From: Leptasterias polaris
Taxonomy: Eukaryota > Echinodermata > Asteroidea > Forcipulatida > Asteriidae
Length of the DNA: 64,000 nt
Direction: 5' to 3'
Assembly (NCBI GenBank): GCA_037783415.1
Contig: JAZGTN010000073.1
Coordinates: forward strand, 3,906,001 to 3,970,000
Within the stretch, counting starts at the first letter, position 1, and every line of letters starts with the position of its first letter. The notes below the pieces were generated by a model that was not told where the DNA came from, did not search any database, and saw only the letters and a list, made by a program, of their open reading frames with translations. Positions 11,050 through 22,904 of the stretch are shown here, one piece after another. Made by a program: the position numbers and the translations under genes.

Positions 11050-14000
11050 TACCCAACCCAATTGAATTTTTCCAGCAATCTAGCTGTGGTAAACTGCCAT
11101 CAACATCCTTTGCTGAGAGGGAGTTAAACATTAGCTGCCCTTGACTTAACTACAAATTGGGAGCAGGCCTACATGTGGCAATTGAAATTAGCTCTTTTAA
11201 TTTGTGAGGTCTTCCAAAATGGTATCTCCTTTGACTTTGATTGGATTTTATTCAGACAGAACTATTTCTCTGGAGTAGATTTGTTGGCATGAACTTTATC
11301 TTCTAGCGATTTTTCAGACGCGAAACTTGACAGGTTCGTTTGGCAATAGTTATCAATTCTGCATTTTGTCTTGAAAACACAATGACATAGACTTTACCTA
11401 GTCCAGTCTACAGAATATCCCTTACTATATATTAGTATTCATAATGTGTGAACATTATCCATAACTTCCTGTGGAGAGAAGAAGAGACTTGTTCGATTTT
11501 GATGTTGTAATCTTCCTTTCAGCACGGTCATTCTTTCCCAATTCTAGGAGCAGCGTGTCATCGGTTGCACGCCCTTGGGACGCCCAGGCCCTAAGCCTCC
11601 CAGGAAAGGAAGCGCCTCAACCGCTGCTCGGAAATTTGATTTGCACGGGGCTCTAGAAATGGTGTCAAGTAGCATATGGGTGCACAATATGACAATCATT
11701 GTTAACATCAAAGTAATGTTTTGTGGGGGGAAAGAAAAATACAACAAGAGACACAGCCTACATTTACATTTCGAAGGGTTCGTCTTGATTTCACCCCAAA
11801 ACCCTCTACTATGACCACTTTTCCGTACATGAGATTCATATTGTGTTCTTAGTGAAGCACCACAGTGTGGGTTCGATTCCCGTTCAAGTCACCGCTCAAG
11901 ACGGACAGTAATGAAAACAAAAGAAAGTCCTTACCACGATGAAGTTTACTACTGATGGACACCAAAGGAACCTGCTGTACGTGGGAACCGAAAGTCAACC
12001 GCCAAGTTCGCGAGACTGGACAAGATGTAGGTCACAGTCCCTAACGAAGAGTGTCGTTATGACCTCGATCCCGAGGTCAGTACAGCCCCCCCCCCCCTCC
12101 CCGCCCAAAGTCAACAAAATACACGTCAAAGTACACACAAAGAAATAATTGTGAAATCGTCATTCCAATTGCTGTATAAACTCTGAAATAACACTAACAC
12201 TATACTTTATAGTCATTTATACATTCAAACAGCGAAGACCATTAACCCAAAACAAAACCCATCCCGCCTTGGGGAACACTTCATTTAGAGAGCTGCTTGT
12301 GTACCAGATGAAAAAAACCAAATTCAGAAAGAATCGTCTGCACACAATATGACAGGCTCGTTCTCAGGGTCTTACACTGTCTCGCAGGGCATGCAATAAG
12401 ACTGTTGGAGCCTCAGTGATTATGATCTAAACGCGCGGGTATGTCATACTCCGGCAGCACACCACGCCGGCACTCCGGTGAATGAAGTCGAGCGCAACCG
12501 TCGGCTAGCCAAGCCTCAAGCGAACAACCAGAAGAGACCTAATTGCGGAGCGACTCATGGCCGTATGACTCTAAGGTCACCCTCAAGGGTAAAGCGCGGA
12601 TTACAAGTCGATGAGAGAGAGAAAACAAGGTGGATGCCAACTCGGGTCTCTTATTATTGAAGAGAGACCAGAAATATAAAGAAAGATTGTGATCAGTAAA
12701 CTTGGAATGATTCCTTCGCAAAGATCCATGAACTTGGCTTAAGGCGAGGCCAGTTTAATTGACTCGACTTGAGTCAAACTTGTTGACGACTATTGACTTG
12801 ACCCAACTTCGAGTCATTAGTCATTTGTTTAGCCTACACGAGGAGTCAAGTTCAAGAGTTCAAGTCATAGACCTGGTCATTAACTGGTGACAAATGACTC
12901 AACCAGAGTCAGTAAATCCTGTGTATTAAACGTTTAAGACGACCAGGGGCTGATTTTACAAAGAGCTAAGATTGATAACTCCGTACAATCTTAACTGCTA
13001 TTGTGTGATGTCACAATACAAACCACCATGGTAATAATATTGACAACTCGTCGATGAATATTAGTGCTTTTTGAGATCGAGCTCGGCTGACCTGCAATTG
13101 GACTCGAATCAAGTTTAATACCTTAGTTAGTAGGGCTACCCGGAGTTCACATGGGTACATTTGCTCCCAAAATGGCACGACCAGGATTAGTGTGACGATG
13201 ACGTCATGTGAATGGGATCAAATTTGGTTGACAACACTCAAGGCTGTGAATCTCGGTGTTTGTGAAATCGAGAGCTCATAAACGTCCGAACATTTTGGTG
13301 CTCAATATGTGTCTTCATTGTGTTCTGGGAATCTCAGGAATTCTTTTAAGAATTGTAGGGGGGGGGGTACTTTTGTGCAAGAGGAAAATAGTGTGTTAAA
13401 GTATGGGATCATTGGGGGGGGGGGGGCACTCCCTCTGCCACATATCAGGCATTGTATATCCTTTAAGGCATAACTCCACACAAATTACGGACTTAAAATC
13501 TATTGATGACGAACTCCCGAAGAAATCAAAGTAGGTCTGTATCATTATATAGCCGCTTCAACAGTTACTGTTACAATGTCACTGCGCAATATGCTTCGAA
13601 CATAAAACTGGTTGAACCTTCGTGAGTCAACGACACGGTCGGTCACGATCCAAACAGTTTAACACTATTCCGTATTTCATATTATTTAAATAAAAACACC
13701 TTTTCTTGGATGGCCGAAAGAGGGATGTTTCACCCATTCCATGCTGGGAATGTTTTCTTGTAAAAGTTTCAAGGTTTTTTCTGGATGTGAAACATCCGTT
13801 GACCGGATTTTTTTGTGATTGATTCAGCGGTTCATCCTTCATTACTCATCGTATGTGTCTCATCATCGGATGCCATCATCTCGACGATCAAAGGCAAAAC
13901 AGATTTTTCGGAAGGGATTAACACTTCAAGAAAGAGATAAGAGATCCTGAGCTTAATTGACGAGTAAAGTGGGTTTAATCAAGATGGGGGGTGGGGGGGG

Positions 14001-15380
14001 GGGGGGGGTGGTATATTACACTCATCCTTTTTGGAGAGTTTTGTCTTTGTCCATTCGCTTACCAATAATTAATGACCGATAATTAATCGGACAACGCACG
14101 CCATTTTGGCTTATAACTTGTTTCTTTTATTGTCTGCTTGCTAAACGATATCTCTGTGCTGAGTGGATAAGTTCGATTAAAACAGGTTCGATGAAAGTTA
14201 CTGAATTAATGTGCAGCAGGTTGCATTTTGTGGACGTATTTTGTTTTTGTGAAAGGGGGGGGGTTGCATTTTCACCTAACACACCTATCAGGATGGCCTT
14301 CTGTCAACCCGGCTAGACACATGCCTTGTCCGTCCTCAGACCCGTCCCCTCCAATTTGCCAAAATGACAGTGAGTTGTCAGCCACCAGTGAAGATACACC
14401 AGGTGCTTCGTTCATATGTCAGGCTCGTGCCGTGTAACACATCGCACCTGTGGCCCCTCCGAGCCCCCTGAACCGAATACACCAGTATTCGAATATTAAG
14501 TATTACGGTATCGATTCGTTTTATACATAGAACACTGCAAGGTCTCGTCTGATATTTTAACCGATACAACACGTCTGAGCTTAGTCGGTTTTTCAGATCC
14601 CTCGATACCACAGGCCTGATTGGCGCGTAGTTGATATCGTCCGGAACATACGTTATTTTTTGTATTCGACAAGAAGTGATTCAATTTAGTTCGTCAACTT
14701 ACCCAAAATTGGCTAATAAAAACCGGAATATGTGCTAATTCAATAGAGAAAGCCTTACTTTTCGCACGGAGTGCAGCTTGCGTGCACCGTGCGCCAGAAC
14801 AAACATCAACCCAAAACAAGAAATACTTCTTAGCAAACTGACAAAACAAATATCAAGTGGTTATTGCAATTAAACATAATTACACCATTATCTTGAATTT
14901 TCGAAACTCTAACATTTCAAACAAACTCATTAAAAGCCACAGCTGACCATAGAAAAAAAGAACACAAAACATATACCCCTGGCAGTGTATAAGGAACACA
15001 ATAGTTTGCGGTGTACCCCAAGCTTTGGTCAAGCCCCGCGGGGCCATATACCCTAACTCATTTACACCTTCACCCTGGAGCAGTTGCCAGCGAGTTTGAG
15101 GTGTCGCCATGTCACTTTAAGGTCCCGTCGAAACCTTACTATAAACTGATAAAAGTGTCACACGGAATTAGTCATTCGGATCGGACAGAAGTGAACAATT
15201 TCACTTGTAAGGAAAGGGCATTGTCCTGTGGCAAGTGATCATGATTGTTTAGTGAAATGAAATCGCGTGAATGGATTTTCTATACAAATAGACGACTATA
15301 CAAATGGTGGTAAATAAGGGTAAACATATCAAATCATACGCACAGAATGATAGTTTTCAGAACTCGGTAGAAAATGGTGT
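11050..15380. other. No supported gene; scattered G tracts and a GAGTCAA-rich patch
   Basis: A weak SINE-head fragment (GTGTGGGTTCGATTCCCG) is at 11865-11882. 12745-12910 is rich in GACTTGA/TCAAGTC words, probably an old tandem array. G runs lie at 13358, 13414, 13985 and 14258. Confidence 0.4.
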
Positions 15381-15387
15381 ACACTCC

Positions 15388-15750
15388 TTAAAGGGACATG
15401 TTGCCTCAGAAAAGCGTTTGTAACCGTTTGTTATAAAATGCATATGGTTAGAAAGATGTTTTAAAAGTAGAATACAATGATCGACACAAATATGCCTCGA
15501 AATTGCGTGGTTTTCCTTTTACTTTGCGAACTAACACGGTCCGTCATTTTGTGGAGTCAAAAATTTGACTCTACAAAATGGCGTTAGTTCACGATGTAAA
15601 AGGAAAACCACGCAATTTCGAGGCATATTTGTGTGGATCATTATATTATACTTTTAAAACATCATTCTAACCATATGCATTTCATAACAAACGGTTTCAA
15701 ACGCTTTTCAAAGACCAACTCGCCCGATCCAAGGCAACGTGTCCCTTTAA
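15388..15750. mobile_element. Long-hairpin MITE flanked by TTAA
   Basis: Nearly the whole 363 bp is one inverted repeat: AAAGGGACATGTTGCCT at the left, AGGCAACGTGTCCCTTT at the right. The arms pair along more than 150 bp and meet at GAGTCAAAAATTTGACTC. A close relative is at 36853-37247. There is no coding capacity. A transcript would fold into a long dsRNA hairpin. Confidence 0.85.
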
Positions 15751-15940
15751 CATAGTTCATAAGAAACCTCAGATAAATCGTAAATAGTATCTACATTGTT
15801 TCTGTCAAGGGCTGACTTTATAATCTGTTATTTCTCTTTGCATCTCAAATTAAAGGTATTATACAAGATCAGTGATTATAAAATAAAAAAAACATCATTG
15901 TTTAACTTTAGTTTGAAAGCTTTTACCGATTGGACAGAGT

Positions 15941-16281
15941 TAGGGTGGGAATTGCCGTCCCTTGACTTGAGCAGAGTGAGGGTGGGAATTGCCGTCCCTT
16001 GACTTGAGCAGAGTGAGGGTGGGAATTGCCGTCCCTTGACTTGAGCAGAGTGAGGGTTGGAATTGCCGTCCCTTGACTTGGACAGAGTGAGGGTGGGAAT
16101 TGCCGTCCCTTGACTTGAGCAGAGTGAGGGTGGGAATTGCCGTCCCTTGACTTGAGCAGAGTGAGGGTTGGAATTGCCGTCCCTTGACTTGGACAGAGTG
16201 AGGGTGGGAATTGCCGTCCCTTGACTTGGACAGAGTGAGGGTGGGAATTGCCGTCCCTTGACTTGAGCAGAGTGAGGGTGG
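15941..16281. repeat. 37-bp minisatellite, nine full copies
   Basis: The unit GAGGGTGGGAATTGCCGTCC followed by CTTGACTTGAGCAGAGT repeats at exact 37-bp steps from 15941. Two unit variants alternate: TTGAGCAG or TTGGACAG, and GGTGGG or GGTTGG. Because 37 is not a multiple of three, the minus strand is open through all three frames (a 189-codon frame at 15876-16445). Confidence 0.95.
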
Positions 16282-16439
16282 ATTGTGAAGTTCATACCAA
16301 AACCAAATTTTCTGTGAATTTCTTCCTCTGAACTAAAGTTGCATTCGAGAAAACTGTATCTGAAAATCTGTTTAAAAACCCAGCTGATTTCAGTTGATAC
16401 AACCAAAATTAAGGACATTGTGCTTACATGCTGAAAGTT

Positions 16440-16575
16440 ATGCATGGTTTTTCAACATTTTCTCCCGACTCACACATCGGATTAAGCCCACATTTTCACA
16501 GGTTTGTCGTTTCATGAACATTGTCTGTGACCATTTTGTAAGCTCTACCAACTCAGTATAATACCTATAGAGTCT
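16440..16575. mobile_element. Right-arm fragment of the MITE seen at 35480-35775
   Basis: It shares TTTTCACAGGTTTGTCGTTTC, GAACATTGTCTGTGACCATT and CTCTACCAACTCAGTATAATACC with the 35.5-kb element. It follows the 37-bp minisatellite after about 160 bp. Confidence 0.5.
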
Positions 16576-17128
16576 TAAAGAGTCTTCGTCCTTTTCTAAT
16601 ATTGTAATAACTACAAAAAAATATATCCTCGGCTGACAAATCAAAGTTAATACGCCGTGAAATTTGTACGTCATCGTTTCCTTCCAAACCATTTCTCCGC
16701 ACCTGTCAAGCCTCGAGTGGAATCACTCGGACTGATTGCTAGTGACACGCCAGCATACCAGCGCAAAACTTCAACATTTTAACAACCTTCCCATCTGGCA
16801 CTGCCGCCATTTTGTAAAGTAGCCTGGCTCACGCTCATCCGTGTGCAACGCGACATCAGCATAGCTACATGTGGATGTACCAGGCTAGACTCCTCTCGGA
16901 CAGCTGGTGTGCATATCGAGTAGGAGGGGGTGTCGGTGTAAATTTGAAAAGAAACAGACTCAACATTTTTTTTTTTAGGAAATAAACGAGAGGTGAAAAA
17001 AACAGAAAACATTTCCGTTAACCATCTGTTTGGACGTGTTACAGGAATGGTTAAAGAAGGAACAGGTGATAATGCTTTCCTCCAGAGCAGTAATATACGT
17101 GACCATGCGTGCACACGAGTCACAGCTT

Positions 17129-17521
17129 AAAGGGTCTGTATACGTTTGGTAATGACTCTGAAAATTAATGGCAATAACAACTTACTTGGTAAGAAGTGCA
17201 GCAGCTTTGGATAGTATAATGCTTTTTGAGAAACGTTTCACTTCGAAGTACGGTTGTGGAAAAATATATCACTTGTTATCCCCCAAAATTTGAATCTGAG
17301 AAACGTTACGGCCGTAACGCTTCTCAGACTGTGTGTTCCTATATAGGGAATAATCTTACTGCGTGGAAATATTCGCTCCGGTTTTTCGGTGATATCTCAA
17401 AAACGCAACCACCTTTTGAAGTGAATTGTTCACATGTTAGTTTTAATGTATATACCTACATTTATATAGGGTTAACACAATCAGTAGGCTCCAATTACCA
17501 AACGTATACAGCACCTTTAAC
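17129..17521. mobile_element. MITE copy of the same superfamily, diverged
   Basis: Its ends GTATACGTTTGGTAAT and ATTACCAAACGTATAC are inverse of each other. It shares GAGAAACG, CTTACTTGGTAA and TTGAATCTGAGAAA with the 31.3-kb element. The centre (about 17298-17325) is a palindrome around GTTACGGCCGTAAC. The open frame 17226-17684 is non-coding in my view. Confidence 0.7.
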
Positions 17522-18367
17522 AAGATGCTGTATTCTTAAAACTCAAACTTACTGCTCGATTTTGTCGTTAACAAAACGTAAAGGTAGCATTGGTAGAGCT
17601 GACAAAATAGTCGCAGACATTGTTCATGTTTTGTGTGATCAACCATATACATGGAATAACAAATCTGTGAAAATTTGGGCTTAATCCGTTGTGTGAGTCA
17701 GGAGAAAATAGTGAAAACCAAGCACAATTTTCAGCGTGTAAACACATTGTCCTTAAACTTTGGTTGTAACAACCGAAATCACCTGTTGCGGTTTTTTTAT
17801 AGGTTTTCTGATACAGTTTTCTCGAATATGACTTCATTTTAGAGGGAAATTTTTCACAGAAAAAAAAGTTCTAAATAATGAACTTCATAATCAGTAAGCT
17901 TTCAGACTATTTTTGCTCTTACAAATCCTATATAACACCTTTTAAACCTTTTCATTTTCACCCATCGTGCTTCTTCTCCAACCCATCGCCTCCCAAACAC
18001 AATTATTCTGTTTCCCTAAATAAATGGGGCGCAGCACTTCAACAACCCCTTGTTATTCAAATTTCCCTTTTTGCATATTAAGTACAGATTCGCTTGCGCA
18101 TCAATGTGGTCGCGAAGAGAGTGTGAGCTGTCAATCATTCGTCACTTATGATTTTGCTGCTCAGAATGGGCGTTGGCATTTTGTGGGTGTGGGTTACACG
18201 GGATTTCCAATTCAAATCTCATACCCAAAGAAGGTCGTTCGTATTTTTAAGACGCCCCTATTTATTATTCTTGCTTAAACGCATGCGTCCTGAGCCCATA
18301 ATTTCACTTCAAGTTCAACAAACATGTTTCCATTGCAATGTCGACACAAGAAGTAACTACACCTACT

Positions 18368-18581
18368 AGTAAACTTGCGGGTACAACCATGTGTAAATCT
18401 CTTTTGTGTGAGAGTTGACTCTGAAGAGAGCCGGTGTGGTCTCGACGTTTCGAGCAGTATACTCTGCTCGTCTTCAGGAGAACAGACGAGCAGAGCATAC
18501 TGTTGAGTTCTCAGCGGCTCGTCCAAGAGCCAACACTCCTCCCTCTTGAGATTTGGACATGGTTGTACCCGCAAGTTTACT
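18368..18581. mobile_element. 214-bp element with AGTAAACTTGCGGGTAC terminal inverted repeats
   Basis: Both ends carry the 24-bp inverted pair starting AGTAAACTTGCGGGTAC. The middle holds the palindrome CGAGCAG..CTGCTCG (18452-18471), bordered on the minus strand by CTGAAGA and AAACGTCGAG. A partial copy is at 27763-27886. Confidence 0.75.
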
Positions 18582-18608
18582 CCTGGTTTCTTTCTTCACT
18601 TGCTCTAT

Positions 18609-18747
18609 GGCCGTATCCGAATTGGCGGCTACAGCTACGGCTACGGCTAGATTTGCGCGTCATCGTGCATTGAAGTATAGGACGTCCTTAGCAACACCCT
18701 TAGCAACAGCCGTAGCCGTAGCTGTAGCCGCCAATTCGGATACGGCC
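18609..18747. mobile_element. 139-bp MITE with 40-bp perfect terminal inverted repeats
   Basis: The left GGCCGTATCCGAATTGGCGG and following 20 bp (CTACAGCTACGGCTACGGCT) are inverted without mismatch at the right end. Only about 59 bp separate the arms. It lies 27 bp from the end of the 18368-18581 element. Confidence 0.85.
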
Positions 18748-19204
18748 TCAGCTTCTTCTTATCCACGCCTTGCAAAGCTTTTATGTTGACACAAACCAAT
18801 TCAGGATAGGGCCAATACAACGTATACAGTCAGTACATGCAATGTGTTGAGATTTCAGTCTGTAGTATAATTACATAGTGCACTATATTCAGTCAAACTC
18901 AACGCCTTGGTGGTTGCTCCCCGCCGTGTCCGCCCACCACCGCGAAACCTCGCCCCGGCAAATCTGGACCCCCAGAAAGATTCAATGAGGTCAAATTGTG
19001 ACTTTTGAACGCTCGTTAAAGCATTTCAATTCTTCTAGTATATCATTTCAGAAAATGGATGACAGGATGAAAACAAATCAATATGCATGAGGCTCTGAGC
19101 CTCTGTCTCATAAACCGATGGAACAGTTTGAGACAACACCAATTCGTAAATCGTTACAATGGGTACAGAAATGTTTTAGTTTTTTTCCTGTTTTAACTAT
19201 TTTA

Positions 19205-19280
19205 TTCCACTTAAAAAAAAAAAATCATCAACAACAATAACAACAACAACGACAACAACAAAAATAACAACAACAACAGC
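19205..19280. repeat. (CAA)n-rich microsatellite
   Basis: AACAACAACAACGACAACAAC and similar triplets follow an A11 run. A second short CAA array lies at 19420-19470. Confidence 0.8.
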
Positions 19281-20166
19281 TTTTACGTGCCTGCTTATAA
19301 TGTCGCGATGAGAGAGTTTGTAATATTTTAGTTTTTAGTGGTTCGACTGGGCATCAGTGGAAAACAGCTTTCATGCTGAGCTGATTTTACCCAGTATAAA
19401 TAAAGTATAACCAAATAAATAAACAACAACAACAATAGCAACAACCTTACCAACCACACCACAACAACAAAGAAACAGGCAACCACAGATAGGGGTAAAA
19501 TCTGACGATTATGCAATCGTCAAAAGGTAAGCGTAGCCCTACTTGACAATAGATCGATTCATTAAGCCCCGCCTCCTTACGAGTTGACCAATCACAGCCG
19601 CGAAACCCGATCACCATTAGTGCAAAGATCACCAAACGGCTCAAATGGTGATCAGATTTCGCGGTTGTGATTGGTCAATGAGAAATGGGCGTGGCTTAAT
19701 GGATCGGTGTATTGTTTTCTGCGGGGACTTTTTATTGTTCCCTGTTTGGCGATCAAATATCTTCATGTGATAATTTGCCTCCAACTTGCGCATAATAAAA
19801 CAAAACAGCAGTCATTTCTCGGGTGCATTTCTCTGGTAACAGCTGCACGGTGCCCGTAGCCCAAGCTTCTCTTTCCTGTATTTCATTTTCGGCAACGGTG
19901 CTCTGTGTCATCAATGTCTCACCCACAGGTCGCCGATGCGTGTTCTGGAGCAGGCCCCTGCCGATGATTGAAGCGCGAACCCCGCGACGCCAAGCCACAC
20001 TTACCCGCTCCTCGCGATTGGGTCTAGTTAGCGGAAGGCTCCACGTTGTATAACTGCGTTCACGATTCTGTTTCTATATTTATTTATTAATTAGCCAAAT
20101 GACGAAGCTGGATTCCGTTTGAAAGGTTAGCGTTTACGTGCCCGCTTATAATGTTGCGATGAGAGA
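19279..20166. repeat. Pair of 37-bp direct repeats 850 bp apart
   Basis: TTTACGTGCCTGCTTATAATG with TCGCGATGAGAGA at 19279-19315 and a copy with two changes at 20130-20166. They flank the hairpin MITE at 19551-19708 and a CpG-rich stretch. Confidence 0.6.
19551..19708. mobile_element. Hairpin MITE, imperfect inverted repeat
   Basis: CATTAAGCCCCGCC..TTGACCAATCACAGCCGCGAAA at the left pairs with TTTCGCGGTTGTGATTGG..GGGCGTGGCTTAATG at the right. The arms are about 65 bp with a few mismatches around a loop near 19625. Confidence 0.75.
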
Positions 20167-21110
20167 TTAACAAATTGATGTGCAATTATTGACTAAGACT
20201 TTGAAGGTGGAAGAGGAAGGGGACAACCATTTTCAAGATGGTCGTAATGTCTTACTTATTTAAGAAGTTTATGAATCGGTACCATAACCAGTGGTGTAAT
20301 AAAAAAAGTGGTGACATTATGTTTACATCATCCAGTCGAAAAACCTTTTAAAATTGAACAGAAAGAATTATGGCCTTATAAAAAAGGTTTGGGTTTTCGC
20401 AATTACGCATCTTTCGTGCGTACCCTATGAAGTAATTATGATTGTTCGATAAAGCACATCTTCTTTATGTAATTAAAAATGTATGTATCTGGCACTAGTT
20501 AAAAATGATTTCTACTAACTAATATTAAATAAAAAGTATGAAGTCCTCAAAATAGTGTATTTGCTTCAATGCTCCCCTCATCCCTGTCACTGCCTCCCCC
20601 ATTGGAAATGTCCCGTTACTCCATTGGTGCCAACCGTTGCACCCACATAAATAATTAGTATCACCAACTTTCTATCACTGTTGAACACAAACGCAGGTTG
20701 GAGATCTACTTGAATTAGTGAAGATTTCATTCACTTTTCATTGCAACTTTTACAGACAGTGATTAAACCGCACCATACTTTGCCCCAGAAGTTTCAACGA
20801 TGCAATACAGCGTTGTGCGTTTAGTATTATAACCTATATTTTGGTAAACTGGCAAACACCTTGGCCTAAAATAGCGGGCCCTTTATTATTGGCCCGTAAG
20901 GACCGAATGCCCTTGTCGCACGGTAAGCATTTACCCGATGAGGAAAGAGCACTTGTCGTTGTCGTAAATAATATCTCACCGAAAATTCCTCCATTGAATT
21001 ACCACAGACCTTCTCAGTTCAGGTTTGGTTTGTGTTTTCCCCCTTGCTTAAAGGCGTGCAGTGTTTACGTTTTGGGATAAAACTTTAGTCCGTTTAGCAC
21101 ACAACGTATG
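19715..21110. other. No supported gene; CpG-rich patch at 19900-20040
   Basis: On the minus strand a GTAAGT donor-like site sits at about 20001-20006, so a short exon is conceivable. No family resemblance. Confidence 0.35.
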
Positions 21111-21111
21111 T

Positions 21112-21133
21112 GGGGGGGGGGGGGGGGGGGGGG
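21112..21133. repeat. G22 homopolymer
   Basis: Uninterrupted run of 22 G, the longest seen here. Likely a slippage and assembly-error hotspot. Confidence 0.95.
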
Positions 21134-21207
21134 TGGAACAAGTCAAAAAATTGATTGTTGCGTACATACAACCGTAAAAAAGATTCATTTAATTTATCAA
21201 TTCTACT

Positions 21208-21432
21208 TGTGAAGCCAAGGACTCTAAGAAAAGTGAACTTAATCACTGTACTGGCCAAGAAAAGACAAAGAGGGAAGTTTAAGTTCTTGACGTGGGAGGA
21301 AAACCCCGGAGAATTAATCCAGGGAAAAAGGCTCGGGACTGAAAACCCAATCCATATAGTTTCGAACCGAGGTCCTAGAGGTGGAAGGCGAGGGAAGATC
21401 ACACTAATAAGCCGACCCGACCGCCCAAAATC
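21208..21432 (-). mobile_element. SINE (type B), minus orientation
   Basis: GTGAAGCCAAGGACTCTAAG tail, GACGTGGGAGGAAAACC body and TTTCGAACCGAGGTCC reversed box B, then AAGCCGACCCGACC. Confidence 0.75.
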
Positions 21433-21439
21433 AAAGCGC

Positions 21440-22630
21440 AGTCACCCGATCCAGACGATCGGGCTATAGAGACGTATACAATTTGGTGACTAGATGAAGG
21501 TTGGGGAATGGGGGCGGGTGTGAAAAGGGGGGCAATCTGGCAGCGGTAGTATTCGAATCAAAAGAAGTGCAAGAATTAACAGAGTGCCTTTCTCTGTATC
21601 TGCCAAGTACTGCACACATCGGGTTAAACGGTTAGCAGAAACAAAGGTTTATTTGCACGTCACCTATATATTACGAAAAGCCCCGCCCCTTAGAATTGTA
21701 GACTGTTGTATCCCTCGACGTTTTGATAAAATAAAAAAATCAGACGACGTAGTTATGGGATTAAAAAATGTGTCATCCCAGCCTCGGTTTGGTCACAATC
21801 ACTGGTACCACTATTAGGCCCATTGGAAGGTTTACGCTGGTATCCAACGCGTATAATGAATCTGTACCGATCGCCGCAACTGCAGACTGTCACTTTAATA
21901 AACATTGGAATAGTTGTCACTCCGCGCATACTCAGAATAGCAAAACGGCGCCCTTTTCCCGTCGCAATTGATGAACTGTCAAAATACTTAATGTGACGTC
22001 ATGACATTAATGAGCCCTTTAAAGGGGCACCCTTTGGCCACAAAAGCAAAAATTACTTTAATGAAATATAATAAGAATAATTCATGCCAACATTCTACCT
22101 TTGTCTATGTGTTTATTTTGTTTATTTATCTACTGACAGTATTTTTTACAATTTCAGTATTTAGCGTAATTCCTGTCAGTTTGTATCTTTTAACAAGTAA
22201 TTTTTATTTCACACTTTCTTTCTTTACTCTTTTGTAAAAATCTGTGCAACACTTTAAAACTTTGATGGTGTTTTTAAAACACCAAGTTTCTAAAATTATA
22301 TTTATTAAAATTTGATTTATTGTTTTTATAATAAGTCTAAGTATTTTATATATTTTTAGGGGAAGGGAGTGAGTGAAAAACTTCCACCTTGACGTCTTTA
22401 AATTGTGATGCTTTTCTGTATGAAAAGAATGTACCACATTGAATCACTTTTGACCTTTGTGTCACGCTACAATTTAATAGCTGTGAATGAATCAGAAAGG
22501 CATGCCGGCCGCTCTTAAAGGAGCATCACATGCCCACTAAAACACAAAGAACTTGAGCAAAACAAGTCCCGTCATTTGTTCAATATTCAATACCACATTG
22601 TTTACAATGGCGTCCGGTTTGGGAGAAATA
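21440..22630. other. No supported feature
   Basis: AT-rich, particularly 22050-22440. No exon or recognised repeat. Confidence 0.45.
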
Positions 22631-22635
22631 CGCGC

Positions 22636-22732
22636 AGTTATTACTTTTAGAACTTCAGGGGGCCGTGAGCAGGCCCCTTTTATAGTTATTACTTTAAGAA
22701 CTTCAGGGGGCCGTAAGCAAGCCCCTTTTATT
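22636..22732. repeat. Tandem duplication of about 48 bp
   Basis: TTATTACTTTTAGAACTTCAG plus GGGGCCGTGAGCAGGCCCC is repeated with two changes. Each unit holds a short hairpin GGGGGCC..GGCCCC. Confidence 0.75.
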
Positions 22733-22796
22733 AAGTTTTACAGTTTGACATCTACACATAACGTTTTTTGTGGACATTTTCTTGTCTGTCAATATT

Positions 22797-22900
22797 GTCC
22801 GTCCCAACTTGAGAATTGTCCCAACTATAGTTGGAACCGGTCCCACCTTGAGTGTTTACAGTTAGGACGGCCCAACTACAGCGGATTCAGAGATCTTTCC
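22797..22900. repeat. Dispersed repeat with CCCAACTATAGTTGG core, copy 1
   Basis: TCCCAACTTGAG, CCCAACTATAGTTGGAACC, TTGAGTGTTTACAGTTAGGAC and GAGATCT are shared with 45670-45770 and, inverted, 46748-46830. Confidence 0.6.
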
Positions 22901-22904
22901 CCGT

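Noticed and set aside
11548..11660. Possible plus-strand exon (acceptor TTCTAG, then EQRVIGCTPLGRPGPKPPRK)
   Set aside because: All three forward frames are open over the same stretch, the donor (GTGTCA) is weak, and no family resemblance was found.
12430..12660. CpG-richer stretch with a 60-codon frame
   Set aside because: No start context, splice signal or similarity.
15388..15750. CRISPR-like or viral origin for the regular inverted repeats
   Set aside because: Host is clearly eukaryotic, repeats are single hairpins with TTAA flanks, and there are no spacers or viral genes.
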